Positions 1-6,394 of a stretch of 11,286 nt of DNA are shown piece by piece. The notes beneath the pieces are model-generated. The model was not told the DNA's origin, searched no databases, and worked only from the letters and a program-made list of their open reading frames with translations. The stretch is taken from assembly GCA_045632625.1 (NCBI GenBank), contig JAZQWZ010000052.1, forward strand, positions 1-11,286, written 5' to 3'. Numbering within the stretch: the first letter of the stretch is position 1; the number at the start of each line of letters is the position of its first letter. Origin of the DNA: Scatosoma sp045632625. Its GTDB lineage: Bacteria; Bacillota; Clostridia; Christensenellales; Borkfalkiaceae. The translations under genes were made by a program, and so were the position numbers.

Positions 1-113
1 AAAACGGTTGGTGTATCGTTTGCGTGGAAAATTATACGCTTGGCTTTGGCAAACGCGTACAAGGCGTTGTTAAAAATCATTTACCCAAAGCAGTGAGAAA
101 GCGCGGCGAATAA
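1..113 (+). CDS. C-terminal end of a probable RsmF/NSUN-type rRNA (cytosine-C5) methyltransferase (partial)
   Basis: Only the last 36 codons are in the window, read from base 3 to the TAA at 111-113. The peptide contains YTLGFGKRVQGVVKNHLPKA. This resembles the C-terminal RNA-binding part of RsmF-type 16S rRNA m5C methyltransferases in Firmicutes, where a (F/Y)xLGWGK motif is followed by a KNHYPKGLR-like basic end. The match is from memory of the family and has not been searched. The other two forward frames are also open here (to 73 and 96), so frame choice rests on the motif. The stop lies 41 bases before the MntP start with no terminator between, so the two genes may be cotranscribed. The catalytic domain is outside the window. 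Confidence 0.6.
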   Translation, partial: NGWCIVCVENYTLGFGKRVQGVVKNHLPKAVRKRGE

Positions 114-154
114 CGATACGCGCACACACATACATTAAATAATAAGGAGAAAAA

Positions 155-739
155 ATGGATTTCGTATTTTTTGTAACCTGCGCAGGGCTTGGCGTGGGGC
201 TTGCGGCGGACGCGTTTTCCGTGTCGCTTGCCAACGGCTTGCACGAGCCGTGTATGCGCAAAAAGAAAACGCTCATCACCGCGGGCACGTTCGCGCTGTT
301 CCAAGGCGTAATGCCGCTCATCGGTTGGATTTGCGTACATACGATATTGCAATATTTCCAAGCGTTTGAAAAGGCAATTCCCTTTATCGCCTTTGGCTTG
401 CTTGCCTTTATCGGCGGTAAAATGATTTGGGAGGGTTTGCACGAAGAAAGCGAGTGCTGTGCATGCGAGCCGCAAAAAATCAACGCTTGGGGCTTGATAG
501 TGCAAGGGATAGCCACTTCCATTGACGCGTTGTCGGTTGGTTTTACCATCGCATCGTATGGGTTGTTAGAAGCGATTGTTTGCGCATCGATAATTACGGC
601 TTTAACGTTCGGTATTTGCTACGTTGGCGTAGAGCTTGGCAAGAAGTTCGGCACGAGGTTTTCAGGCAAAGCAACGGTGTTTGGCGGCGTAATTTTGGTG
701 ATTATCGGTTTGGAATTATTGATAACAGGCTTATTATAA
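155..739 (+). CDS. mntP: MntP-family manganese efflux pump
   Basis: This is a 194-residue polytopic membrane protein, the usual length for MntP (DUF204), which exports excess Mn(II) across the cytoplasmic membrane. It is built of two related halves. The first carries ADAFSVSLANG (residues 18-28, with D19) and the second ATSIDALSVGF (120-130, with D124); these paired Asp motifs are the family hallmark. About six hydrophobic helices can be placed (near 5-27, 40-62, 72-92, 112-132, 137-160, 172-193). The central cytoplasmic loop has a Cys cluster (C101, C102, C104), which could bind metal but may be incidental. The start is supported by AAGGAG at 144-149, five bases before ATG. No yybP-ykoY Mn riboswitch is visible in the short leader, and the upstream gene ends only 41 bases away. 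Confidence 0.9.
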   Translation: MDFVFFVTCAGLGVGLAADAFSVSLANGLHEPCMRKKKTLITAGTFALFQGVMPLIGWICVHTILQYFQAFEKAIPFIAFGLLAFIGGKMIWEGLHEESECCACEPQKINAWGLIVQGIATSIDALSVGFTIASYGLLEAIVCASIITALTFGICYVGVELGKKFGTRFSGKATVFGGVILVIIGLELLITGLL

Positions 740-745
740 AACACG

Positions 746-784
746 AAAACGCGTCGAGAGCATAAGGCAATCGGCGCGTTTTTA
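746..784 (+). terminator. Intrinsic terminator after mntP
   Basis: AACGCGTCGA (748-757) pairs with TCGGCGCGTT (771-780) to give a 10-bp stem with one G-U pair and a 13-nt loop, followed by a short T run. It begins eight bases after the mntP stop. Confidence 0.7.
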
Positions 785-820
785 TGTTCAACAAATCTTA
801 TTAGCATTCGTTTGGCGTGA

Positions 821-916
821 TGGGAGATTCTATCATTTCGCTACGCTACATTCCAGAATGACAAAGTGGGGGGCGAGGTAACCCCTGTCACTCTGGAGCG
901 CAAGCGATAGAGTCCA
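821..916. repeat. REP-like imperfect inverted repeat (intergenic)
   Basis: The left arm (about 825-870) contains GATTCTATC, TTCGCT and CCAGAATGACA followed by GGGG. The right arm (882-916), read on the opposite strand, contains GACTCTATCG, CTTGCGCTCCAGAGTGACA and GGGG. The two arms therefore match as an imperfect inverted repeat around a short GC-rich centre (871-881), and the RNA would fold into a long interrupted hairpin. No ORF lies inside. The look is that of a dispersed REP/MITE-type unit, but copy number cannot be judged from this window. Confidence 0.6.
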
Positions 917-926
917 CAAACAACAA

Positions 927-965
927 AAAACTCTCCGTTTAGGGAAAACCTTTACGGAGAGTTTT
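927..965 (-). terminator. Bidirectional intrinsic terminator
   Basis: AAAACTCTCCGT (927-938) pairs perfectly over 12 bp with ACGGAGAGTTTT (954-965). On the minus strand the stem is followed by TTTTTTGTTG, which ends the large lipoprotein transcript 14 bases after its stop codon. A weaker T-rich run is present on the plus strand, so it can also block read-through from the mntP side. Confidence 0.85.
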
Positions 966-978
966 GTTTATTTAACCA

Positions 979-3900
979 TTAGTTTTTCTTGCTTTTCTTT
1001 GCAGGACGGTTTTTCAAGATAACCTTACGAACGATTACCGCGCCAACTGCGAAGAGCAGTGCAACCGAGATAACGATAGAGCCAGCCAAAAGCCAAATGC
1101 TTGCGGAATCAATTTCGCTGTCCGTTTTGTCTTCTTCGTCATCCGTTTCGTCTTCTTCCACGTCCGCTTCGGGCATTTGTTCGCTCAAAGCGTAGTCCGC
1201 GTACAATTCAAAGTTTTCGCCGTCTACGTATTGCAGGAATGCAACGCCGGATGCGTAAGCGGAAGATTTGTAGTTTTCATAGGAATTGCCAACTGCATTT
1301 TCGTCCAAATTCTTATCGTAACGCAAGAACTTGTCGGTGTCGTAGAAGGAATAAGCGCCTTCGTAGAAGAAGTTGTCTTCGTCTTCGTTCATATTTTCAA
1401 TGGTTTCTTTACGAAGATCCAACATGTTGGAATATCTGCCTTCGTCCGAGCCAACGTTGTAGGTATCGAAAATCACGAAGCTTTCAGCGCTGTTCAATTT
1501 CGAACCGTCACGCGTACCGCTCCAAACTTCCAAACGGAAATTCTTTTCTTGGTTACCCGTGTGGATATAGAAGATAATCGTTTGCCATGCGCCGTTGCCC
1601 TTGATGGTTTGTTGCATAGCACCCGATTTGCCAATGTTGTTGTGGCGGGTAGGCAACACTTCTTCGGAAAGAAGAGCAAAGTCTACAACTTCCGTCGAGA
1701 AGTTTTTGTCTGCATAATATGCTTCCGTATCCTTATTATAATAGAAAGCAATACCGTTGTTGCCTGCGTGTTCAACGTTGTTGTTGTAGTTATATTCCAC
1801 TGCGCCTTCGCCAAGCACCTTGTTGCCTTGTGCGTCCGTGCCGTAAGCGGAAAGGTTAGCAAAGTATTTGTCTACGTTATCGCCTAAGCTTGCCTTATCT
1901 TTCCACGTGGGGTTAACTTTGTACAAGCCGTTGCTTTGCAATTTGAAAGCGATATCCTTGGTTGCGTTAAAGTTCTTCTTGGAAGGATCTTCCACGCAAA
2001 GGTTACCGTGATCGTCGTACCAGTACGTGCGTTGACCTTTCCAACCAAGCGTAGTTTTATAGCTTTCGTCGTCCATATCGATAAGGTACGCGCTTGCCGT
2101 TGCGCCAGCAGTTGCCTTTACGCGCAAGGCTACGATTTTATAGGAGTTCGCCGCAACCGTTTGCTTGCTGCCGATAAAGCCGTAAGCTTTCGTTTGTGCG
2201 GTTGCGTTGTAGATAACGAGCGGTTGCGTCGTTTGACCGTCCCAAATAAAGCTGTTTGCAGCTACACCAGTGTAATCGTTTTTATATTCCTTATTCAAAA
2301 GCCCTGCGGTAGCGTTCGTTGCCGTTTGTTGGTTATTGCCGCCAACGTATACGCTGTCGCTTTCTACGCCTTTATAATTTAAGGGTTTTGCAAAGCCCGT
2401 TTCAATAGCGTCTTCGGGAAGCGAAGCGGGCTTATCGAAACCGTCGTTGCCCACGCCTTCGTCTTTCTTGTTTTCCAAGGAAACAATCTTGGAGAATTCG
2501 CCGGAAGAAGCAAGCTCAAACGCGTCTTTGTTTTCAAATTCGTAAGCGGTGAATTGCGTGAATGCCGCAAAGCCTGTGCTGTACGAAGATTTAGCGGTAT
2601 CCATAACGGTGGTAGGACCAAAGCCCAAGGTAATAGAGAACTTTTTAGCTTCTTCCGTTTCGTTGGAAATGAAGAAATAGCAACGTACCCAGCCTTCCAT
2701 TACGTCGTCGTTATCGCCAAGCGTAACCTTTTCCACCGTAGTGGTATCGATGGAAGCCATCGTGATATCGGTATCGCCGTCTTTAAGCGTTGCGTTTGCA
2801 CCTGTAAAGCCGTTCATTGCCGACGTTTTTACAAGGAAGGAAAGCGCAAGATATGCTTCGGGAGCAACGGGAATGTCGGTAAGAGCCGTCGTTTTCGCCG
2901 TGTAAGCCGCGCCGTTTGCCGACAAAATCATAAGCACGGAATCGCTGTCTTTTACAACCGTACTGCTTCTCGTATCGTTTTCGCCCTTTACGGGATAAAT
3001 CTTATTGTAAACGGTGGACAAATACTTGTTGCCGCTCGCTTTATCTGTCGTTGCTTTTGCAAGCATTTCCGCCTTGTTGTATACGCCCGTAGTGTCAAAC
3101 GAAGTGTCGATGCCCAAACCTTGGTAGGTTTGTGCGCCTGCATAATTTGCCGCCGCCGTATATTTCGTCCCGTTGGAGCTTTCTTCGGTGGTGGGAGCTG
3201 CCGTCCAAGTGTTCATAAGAGCGCCCATGTCTTGTTCGTCTTTTACCGTCGAAGCAAGGTCGATGACGTATACGAATTTGCTGTCAGCATCTTGGGTATT
3301 GAATACCTTTTTTTTCGCATTGAAAGCAATCGTTTCAAAAACGCTCGCGTCGGACGTAGCCGTAGCGAAGTCGGTATCGGAAATCGGGTCGCATTTGATA
3401 TCGTCGAAGAAGGCATAACCGCTAACGTATTCGTTTATGTTCGAACCGCCGCCTTGACCCAAGCCAAGCGTGATAGAGAAGGTTGCGTCCGCATACGAAG
3501 CGCCTTGCAAATAGAAGGTGTATTGTACCCAACCGTTGTTGGCGGTTACGCCTTCCGTATTGATGTTTTTCACCACTACTTCGTCAAGCGCGTTGCCGCC
3601 AAGCGAGTTTTTCACGCTGATATATGCGCCTTTGTTTGCTGCGTCTTGTACTTGACCGTCCGACGTGGAGCAAGACAAGTCCGTTGTTTTTACCCAAACG
3701 GAGAATTGCGCGTACATACCTGCTTTTACGGTAACCGTCGAGGACGATTCGCATTTTTGCGCCGTACCCAACACGTTTTTGTAGGTGGAGTTGGTGGACT
3801 TATTATGAATCATCAAAACGTTTTTGTTGGTAACCGTTTGACCTTCCACATAGTCGTGCGTGTAAGGATTTGCGCAATCGGGCAATCTATCAAACGAAGT

Positions 3901-4401
3901 GTTGAACGCTTGGTGGAAGGAAAGGGAAGAGAGCGTTCTATCGTCGTCTTCTTTCTTGTTATCTTCCCAAGCCTTGTAATAAGCGAGCTTGTCCCGAACG
4001 GTCATGCTATCCCATTTTTCTTTTGCTTGTTCTTCCGTCAAGCCGTCAACGTTTACGTTGGACGTGGTTAATTGATCCCATTCCGTCGTATCTACGATAC
4101 CGCTGTCCGCTTTGCTGGAAAGCGCACTGCCCGTTGCGGTGGAGTTGGGTTTTACCTGCGACCAGTTGCTAGGGTTTTTGCCGATAACGTTCAAGCCGTC
4201 GTTTTTGCTAAACGTTTCAAAGCTAGCGTTTTTAATAAGTCCGTCATCTTTGGTAGCTTCTACCGAAGAAGAGCTGGACGAAGAGGAGCTGGAAGACGAA
4301 TTATCGCCGCAAGCGGCAAGCGCAAGCGACAAGGACGAAAGCATCATTCCAGACAAAAGAAGTGCTATAAGTTTGTGTTTACGTGTGTTATTATTTTTCA
4401 T
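979..4401 (-). CDS. Large surface lipoprotein with three beta-sandwich-like segments and a C-terminal transmembrane anchor
   Basis: This 1140-residue protein starts with a lipoprotein signal peptide: basic Arg/Lys/His residues, a hydrophobic core, then LALAAC with the lipidated Cys at 31. A run of 12 serines (35-46) follows as a flexible spacer. Residues 55-64 (LIKNASFETF) resemble the start of CBM4/9-type domains. Three related segments follow: VWVKT/GWVQYTFYLQG/FSITLGLGQGG/FFDDI (about 195-340), FLVKT/GWVRCYFFISN/FSITLGFG (about 487-622), and LRVKA/GAWQTIIFYIHT/FRLEVWSG/FVIFDT (about 728-982). I infer jelly-roll, carbohydrate-binding-like folds; no catalytic motif is recognised. The tail has an acidic linker (1078-1100), a transmembrane helix (about 1101-1124) and a basic end. 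The start has SD AGGTGG four bases upstream. The gene is monocistronic. Binding of polysaccharide is a guess from fold pattern only. Confidence 0.85.
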   Translation of the reverse strand: MKNNNTRKHKLIALLLSGMMLSSLSLALAACGDNSSSSSSSSSSSSVEATKDDGLIKNASFETFSKNDGLNVIGKNPSNWSQVKPNSTATGSALSSKADSGIVDTTEWDQLTTSNVNVDGLTEEQAKEKWDSMTVRDKLAYYKAWEDNKKEDDDRTLSSLSFHQAFNTSFDRLPDCANPYTHDYVEGQTVTNKNVLMIHNKSTNSTYKNVLGTAQKCESSSTVTVKAGMYAQFSVWVKTTDLSCSTSDGQVQDAANKGAYISVKNSLGGNALDEVVVKNINTEGVTANNGWVQYTFYLQGASYADATFSITLGLGQGGGSNINEYVSGYAFFDDIKCDPISDTDFATATSDASVFETIAFNAKKKVFNTQDADSKFVYVIDLASTVKDEQDMGALMNTWTAAPTTEESSNGTKYTAAANYAGAQTYQGLGIDTSFDTTGVYNKAEMLAKATTDKASGNKYLSTVYNKIYPVKGENDTRSSTVVKDSDSVLMILSANGAAYTAKTTALTDIPVAPEAYLALSFLVKTSAMNGFTGANATLKDGDTDITMASIDTTTVEKVTLGDNDDVMEGWVRCYFFISNETEEAKKFSITLGFGPTTVMDTAKSSYSTGFAAFTQFTAYEFENKDAFELASSGEFSKIVSLENKKDEGVGNDGFDKPASLPEDAIETGFAKPLNYKGVESDSVYVGGNNQQTATNATAGLLNKEYKNDYTGVAANSFIWDGQTTQPLVIYNATAQTKAYGFIGSKQTVAANSYKIVALRVKATAGATASAYLIDMDDESYKTTLGWKGQRTYWYDDHGNLCVEDPSKKNFNATKDIAFKLQSNGLYKVNPTWKDKASLGDNVDKYFANLSAYGTDAQGNKVLGEGAVEYNYNNNVEHAGNNGIAFYYNKDTEAYYADKNFSTEVVDFALLSEEVLPTRHNNIGKSGAMQQTIKGNGAWQTIIFYIHTGNQEKNFRLEVWSGTRDGSKLNSAESFVIFDTYNVGSDEGRYSNMLDLRKETIENMNEDEDNFFYEGAYSFYDTDKFLRYDKNLDENAVGNSYENYKSSAYASGVAFLQYVDGENFELYADYALSEQMPEADVEEDETDDEEDKTDSEIDSASIWLLAGSIVISVALLFAVGAVIVRKVILKNRPAKKSKKN

Positions 4402-4542
4402 ATAACCACCTTTGGTTTAATAGTTTTTTATTTTTTTCGCGTTCTTTCGCGTTGCTTTGGTTTGTATAACCGCACTCCGCTTTCTCGCTGTTTTCCACGA
4501 TATCTTATACGCACGCGACTATATAAAACACCATGCTACATT

Positions 4543-4571
4543 ATTTTAATACAAAATCGCAAGATTAGCAA
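4543..4571 (-). promoter_or_regulatory. Candidate promoter for the large lipoprotein
   Basis: On the minus strand, TTGCTA (4571-4566) and TAAAAT (4548-4543) are 17 bp apart. Transcription would begin near 4537 and give a leader of roughly 135 nt before the ATG at 4401. No recognised riboswitch is seen in that leader. Confidence 0.45.
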
Positions 4572-4697
4572 GCGTTTATGCCTGTAAAAGAGAGAAAAAG
4601 TTTGATATTTTCCAAAAAAATTACGCAAAATATTTACACGTAAAGAAAAAGACCGCAAAAAGGCGGAAAACTTTTCCAAAACAAGGAGTAAAAGAGT

Positions 4698-5066
4698 ATG
4701 CAAAAAACAAAAACGCTGCCGTTGCGCAAGGCGGCGGTGGGCGGATTGATCGGGCTTGCCAACAGTGTGTTTGGCGGGGGCGGCGGTATGCTTGCCGTGC
4801 CGTTATTCGTGGCGGGGGGTATGCAGGAAAAACGCGCGCACGCGACTGCGATTTTGGTGATTTTGCCCATTTCGCTCTTTTCCTTTATTTTGTACGCCAT
4901 GCGCGGATTTTATCAGGCGGAAGTGCTCATTCCCACGGCGCTGGGCGTTACGGCAGGGGGGATGCTCGGTGCGGTTTTGCTGGGAAAATTGAACACAAAA
5001 ATCGTCAATTTTATCTTCGCCTGCTTACAGCTTTTGGCGGGGCTGTTTTTGTTCTTTTCCTATTGA
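4698..5066 (+). CDS. TauE/SafE (TSUP) family permease, N-terminal-type half
   Basis: This 122-residue membrane protein has about four hydrophobic helices (near 12-28, 48-68, 76-95, 103-121). It carries the glycine-rich TauE/SafE signature FGGGGGMLAVPLF (25-37), which in full-length members (about 250 residues) occurs once in each half. The protein is only half the usual length, and the partner half is encoded 15 bases downstream, so the two subunits probably assemble into one transporter. Family members export or import organosulfur compounds, sulfite or other small anions; the substrate here is unknown. The start is supported by AAGGAG nine bases before ATG. The gene is divergent from the large lipoprotein, with a 296-bp gap. 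No strong promoter stands out upstream. Confidence 0.85.
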   Translation: MQKTKTLPLRKAAVGGLIGLANSVFGGGGGMLAVPLFVAGGMQEKRAHATAILVILPISLFSFILYAMRGFYQAEVLIPTALGVTAGGMLGAVLLGKLNTKIVNFIFACLQLLAGLFLFFSY

Positions 5067-5081
5067 AAAAAGGAGTAAAAA

Positions 5082-5450
5082 ATGCAATTTTATCTATATC
5101 TGCTTTTAGGCTTTATCGGCGGTGTTCCAGCGGGCATGGGCATGGGCGGCGGCACGGTCACCATCCCGCTTTTGGTGTTGGTAGGCGGTGTGGAGCAAAA
5201 GATAGCGCAGTGCGCAAATTTATTTTCGTTTTTGCCCATGAGTATCGGTGCTTTGAAAAAGCATGCGGACAATAAACTACTGCAAACGCAGGGCATACTT
5301 TGGGTGATTGCCCCCGCGCTTTTGCTGTCCTTTTTCGGTGCGTGGTTTGCGTCCGCGGTGTCGTCTACAATACTCAAAAAAGCGTTCGGGGCGTTTCTAA
5401 TCGGGCTGTCTTTTTTTAGTTTTTACAATCAAACGAAAGCCAAGGCGTAA
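5082..5450 (+). CDS. TauE/SafE (TSUP) family permease, C-terminal-type half
   Basis: This is a second 122-residue membrane protein with the paired signature GVPAGMGMGGGTVTIPLLV (14-32) and about four helices (near 3-20, 25-42, 70-92, 97-115). It has its own SD (AAAGGAG, 5069-5075) seven bases before ATG and follows its partner by 15 bases, so translation is probably coupled. Equal length and the shared GGG...P motif show it is a homologue of the upstream half, not a frameshift product: both have clean starts, stops and ribosome sites. The natural reading is a heterodimeric TSUP transporter. The substrate cannot be told. The stop codon lies inside the stem of a weak terminator. Confidence 0.85.
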   Translation: MQFYLYLLLGFIGGVPAGMGMGGGTVTIPLLVLVGGVEQKIAQCANLFSFLPMSIGALKKHADNKLLQTQGILWVIAPALLLSFFGAWFASAVSSTILKKAFGAFLIGLSFFSFYNQTKAKA

Positions 5451-5466
5451 ACGCTTGCTTTTTTGT
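5433..5466 (+). terminator. Weak intrinsic terminator overlapping the permease stop
   Basis: GAAAGCCAAGGCG and CGCTTGCTTTT pair around a TAAA loop with two single-base bulges, followed by a T run (5459-5464). The right arm overlaps the -35 element of the next promoter, so termination and re-initiation share the same bases. Confidence 0.45.
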
Positions 5467-5483
5467 AAAAAAATGGGTATAAT
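5455..5483 (+). promoter_or_regulatory. Promoter of the HAD phosphatase gene, predicting a leaderless mRNA
   Basis: TTGCTT (5455-5460) and a perfect TATAAT (5478-5483) are separated by 17 bp. The expected start site is seven to eight bases downstream, at 5490-5491, which is the A of the ATG start codon. Confidence 0.6.
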
Positions 5484-5490
5484 AAGGGCT

Positions 5491-6141
5491 ATGAAACGAT
5501 ACAAATGGCTTTTATTTGATTTAGACGGAACGATTATTTATTCGCATCCGGGCATCTTTTCCTGCGCGCGTCTTGCTATGCAAGAAATGGGCGAACCCTT
5601 TCCCTACGACGAGCAATTTTTGCGCCAGATGGTAGGTCCGCCCTTGGAATATACCTTCGAGTTTATTTTTGGTTTATCCACCGAGCGCGCGGAGCAGGCG
5701 ACCAAGATTTACCGCAAGCATTACGCGGTGACGGGCGTCAATGAAAACGAGCTTATTCCGGGGATAAAGGACGCGCTTTGCGCTTTAAAAAACGCGGGCT
5801 ATTGTTTGGGAATGGCGACCTCCAAACCCCAACGCTTTGCCGACCAAATAGCCAAGCGTTTGCAAATAGACGGATATTTTGATAAAATCGTAGGTTGCGG
5901 TTTAGACGGGAGCTTGCCCACCAAGGCGGACGTAATCATCGAGGCTATGCAACAGCTGGGCGCGACCAAGGAAAAAACGCTGATGATCGGCGATAGATTT
6001 CACGATAGCGACGGTGCGAAGGAAGTGGGCATCGATTGTGGTTTGGTGCGCGTGGGCTATGCGGAAGAAGGTGAAATAGAGCGTTGCGCCCCCGCCTTTA
6101 TTTGGGATACGATACAAGATATGAAAAAAGGATTGCTCTAA
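5491..6141 (+). CDS. HAD-superfamily phosphatase (Gph/PpaX-like)
   Basis: The 216-residue protein is a soluble haloacid dehalogenase-type phosphatase of the phosphoglycolate phosphatase/pyrophosphatase PpaX group. Motif I is FDLDGT, with nucleophile D10 and acid/base D12. The segment after it (about 17-85) is the helical C1 cap. Motif II is MATSKP (T110), the motif III lysine is K144 in PTKADVI, and motif IV is GDRFHDSDGA (D168, D172) for Mg binding. Substrate is not determined; phosphoglycolate, a nucleotide or pyrophosphate are all possible. I chose ATG 5491 because the DxDGT strand normally begins within ten residues of the start. An in-frame ATG at 5473 would lie upstream of the -10 box. 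No SD sits at a usual distance (AAGGG ends two bases before ATG), which agrees with a leaderless transcript. Confidence 0.88.
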   Translation: MKRYKWLLFDLDGTIIYSHPGIFSCARLAMQEMGEPFPYDEQFLRQMVGPPLEYTFEFIFGLSTERAEQATKIYRKHYAVTGVNENELIPGIKDALCALKNAGYCLGMATSKPQRFADQIAKRLQIDGYFDKIVGCGLDGSLPTKADVIIEAMQQLGATKEKTLMIGDRFHDSDGAKEVGIDCGLVRVGYAEEGEIERCAPAFIWDTIQDMKKGLL

Positions 6142-6156
6142 CGGGCAATCTTTTTG
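6125..6156 (+). terminator. Intrinsic terminator overlapping the HAD gene stop
   Basis: AAGGATTGCTC and GGGCAATCTTT pair around the loop TAAC (6139-6142), followed by a T run (6151-6155). The stop codon TAA is in the loop. Confidence 0.8.
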
Positions 6157-6187
6157 GTTTGTATAGGTAAAATGCACGAAAAAAAGA

Positions 6188-6226
6188 GCGTTTTTTGTCG
6201 AAAATGAAAAAAAATCCAAAAAACGC
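6188..6226. repeat. 10-bp perfect inverted repeat upstream of the ppx promoter
   Basis: GCGTTTTTTG (6188-6197) and CAAAAAACGC (6217-6226) are perfect inverted copies with a 19-nt A-rich spacer. The repeat ends 22 bases before the -35 element. On the minus strand it is followed by a T run, but no minus-strand gene ends here. It may be a protein-binding site or a transcription barrier. Confidence 0.4.
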
Positions 6227-6248
6227 AAAAAAATTTTCCAAAAGGGTA

Positions 6249-6277
6249 TTTACAAAACGCGATTTTTATGGTAAACT
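6249..6277 (+). promoter_or_regulatory. Promoter of the ppx-maf-mreB operon
   Basis: TTTACA (6249-6254) and TAAACT (6272-6277) are separated by 17 bp. Upstream lies an A/T-rich block with ATTTTCCAAAAGGG that also appears before two other promoters in this window. The start near 6284 gives a leader of about 110 nt. Confidence 0.6.
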
Positions 6278-6361
6278 ATGTGAAAAATGTATACAGATAA
6301 GCCAACGGGGAAAAGAGAGATAGTAAAAGTTGGTTAAAAGAAAGAAATATATATAGGAAGT

Positions 6362-6377
6362 TCGGCAAAATTGCCGA
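6362..6377 (+). promoter_or_regulatory. Leader hairpin before the ppx ribosome binding site
   Basis: TCGGCAAAATTGCCGA is a perfect palindrome that can form a 6-bp hairpin with an AAAT loop in the mRNA leader, six bases before the SD. It could stabilise the 5' end or present the SD. No known element is recognised. Confidence 0.35.
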
Positions 6378-6394
6378 CAGGTGAAAGGAAGAAA

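Noticed and set aside
113..154. Mn-sensing yybP-ykoY riboswitch before mntP
   Set aside because: Only 41 bases separate the upstream stop from the start codon, too short for the element, and its conserved loops are not seen.
2554..4071. Plus-strand ORF of 505 codons opposite the large lipoprotein
   Set aside because: It is the antisense shadow of the lipoprotein gene, with Arg/Cys/Val-rich composition and no recognisable family, and the minus-strand frame has a signal peptide, SD and terminator.
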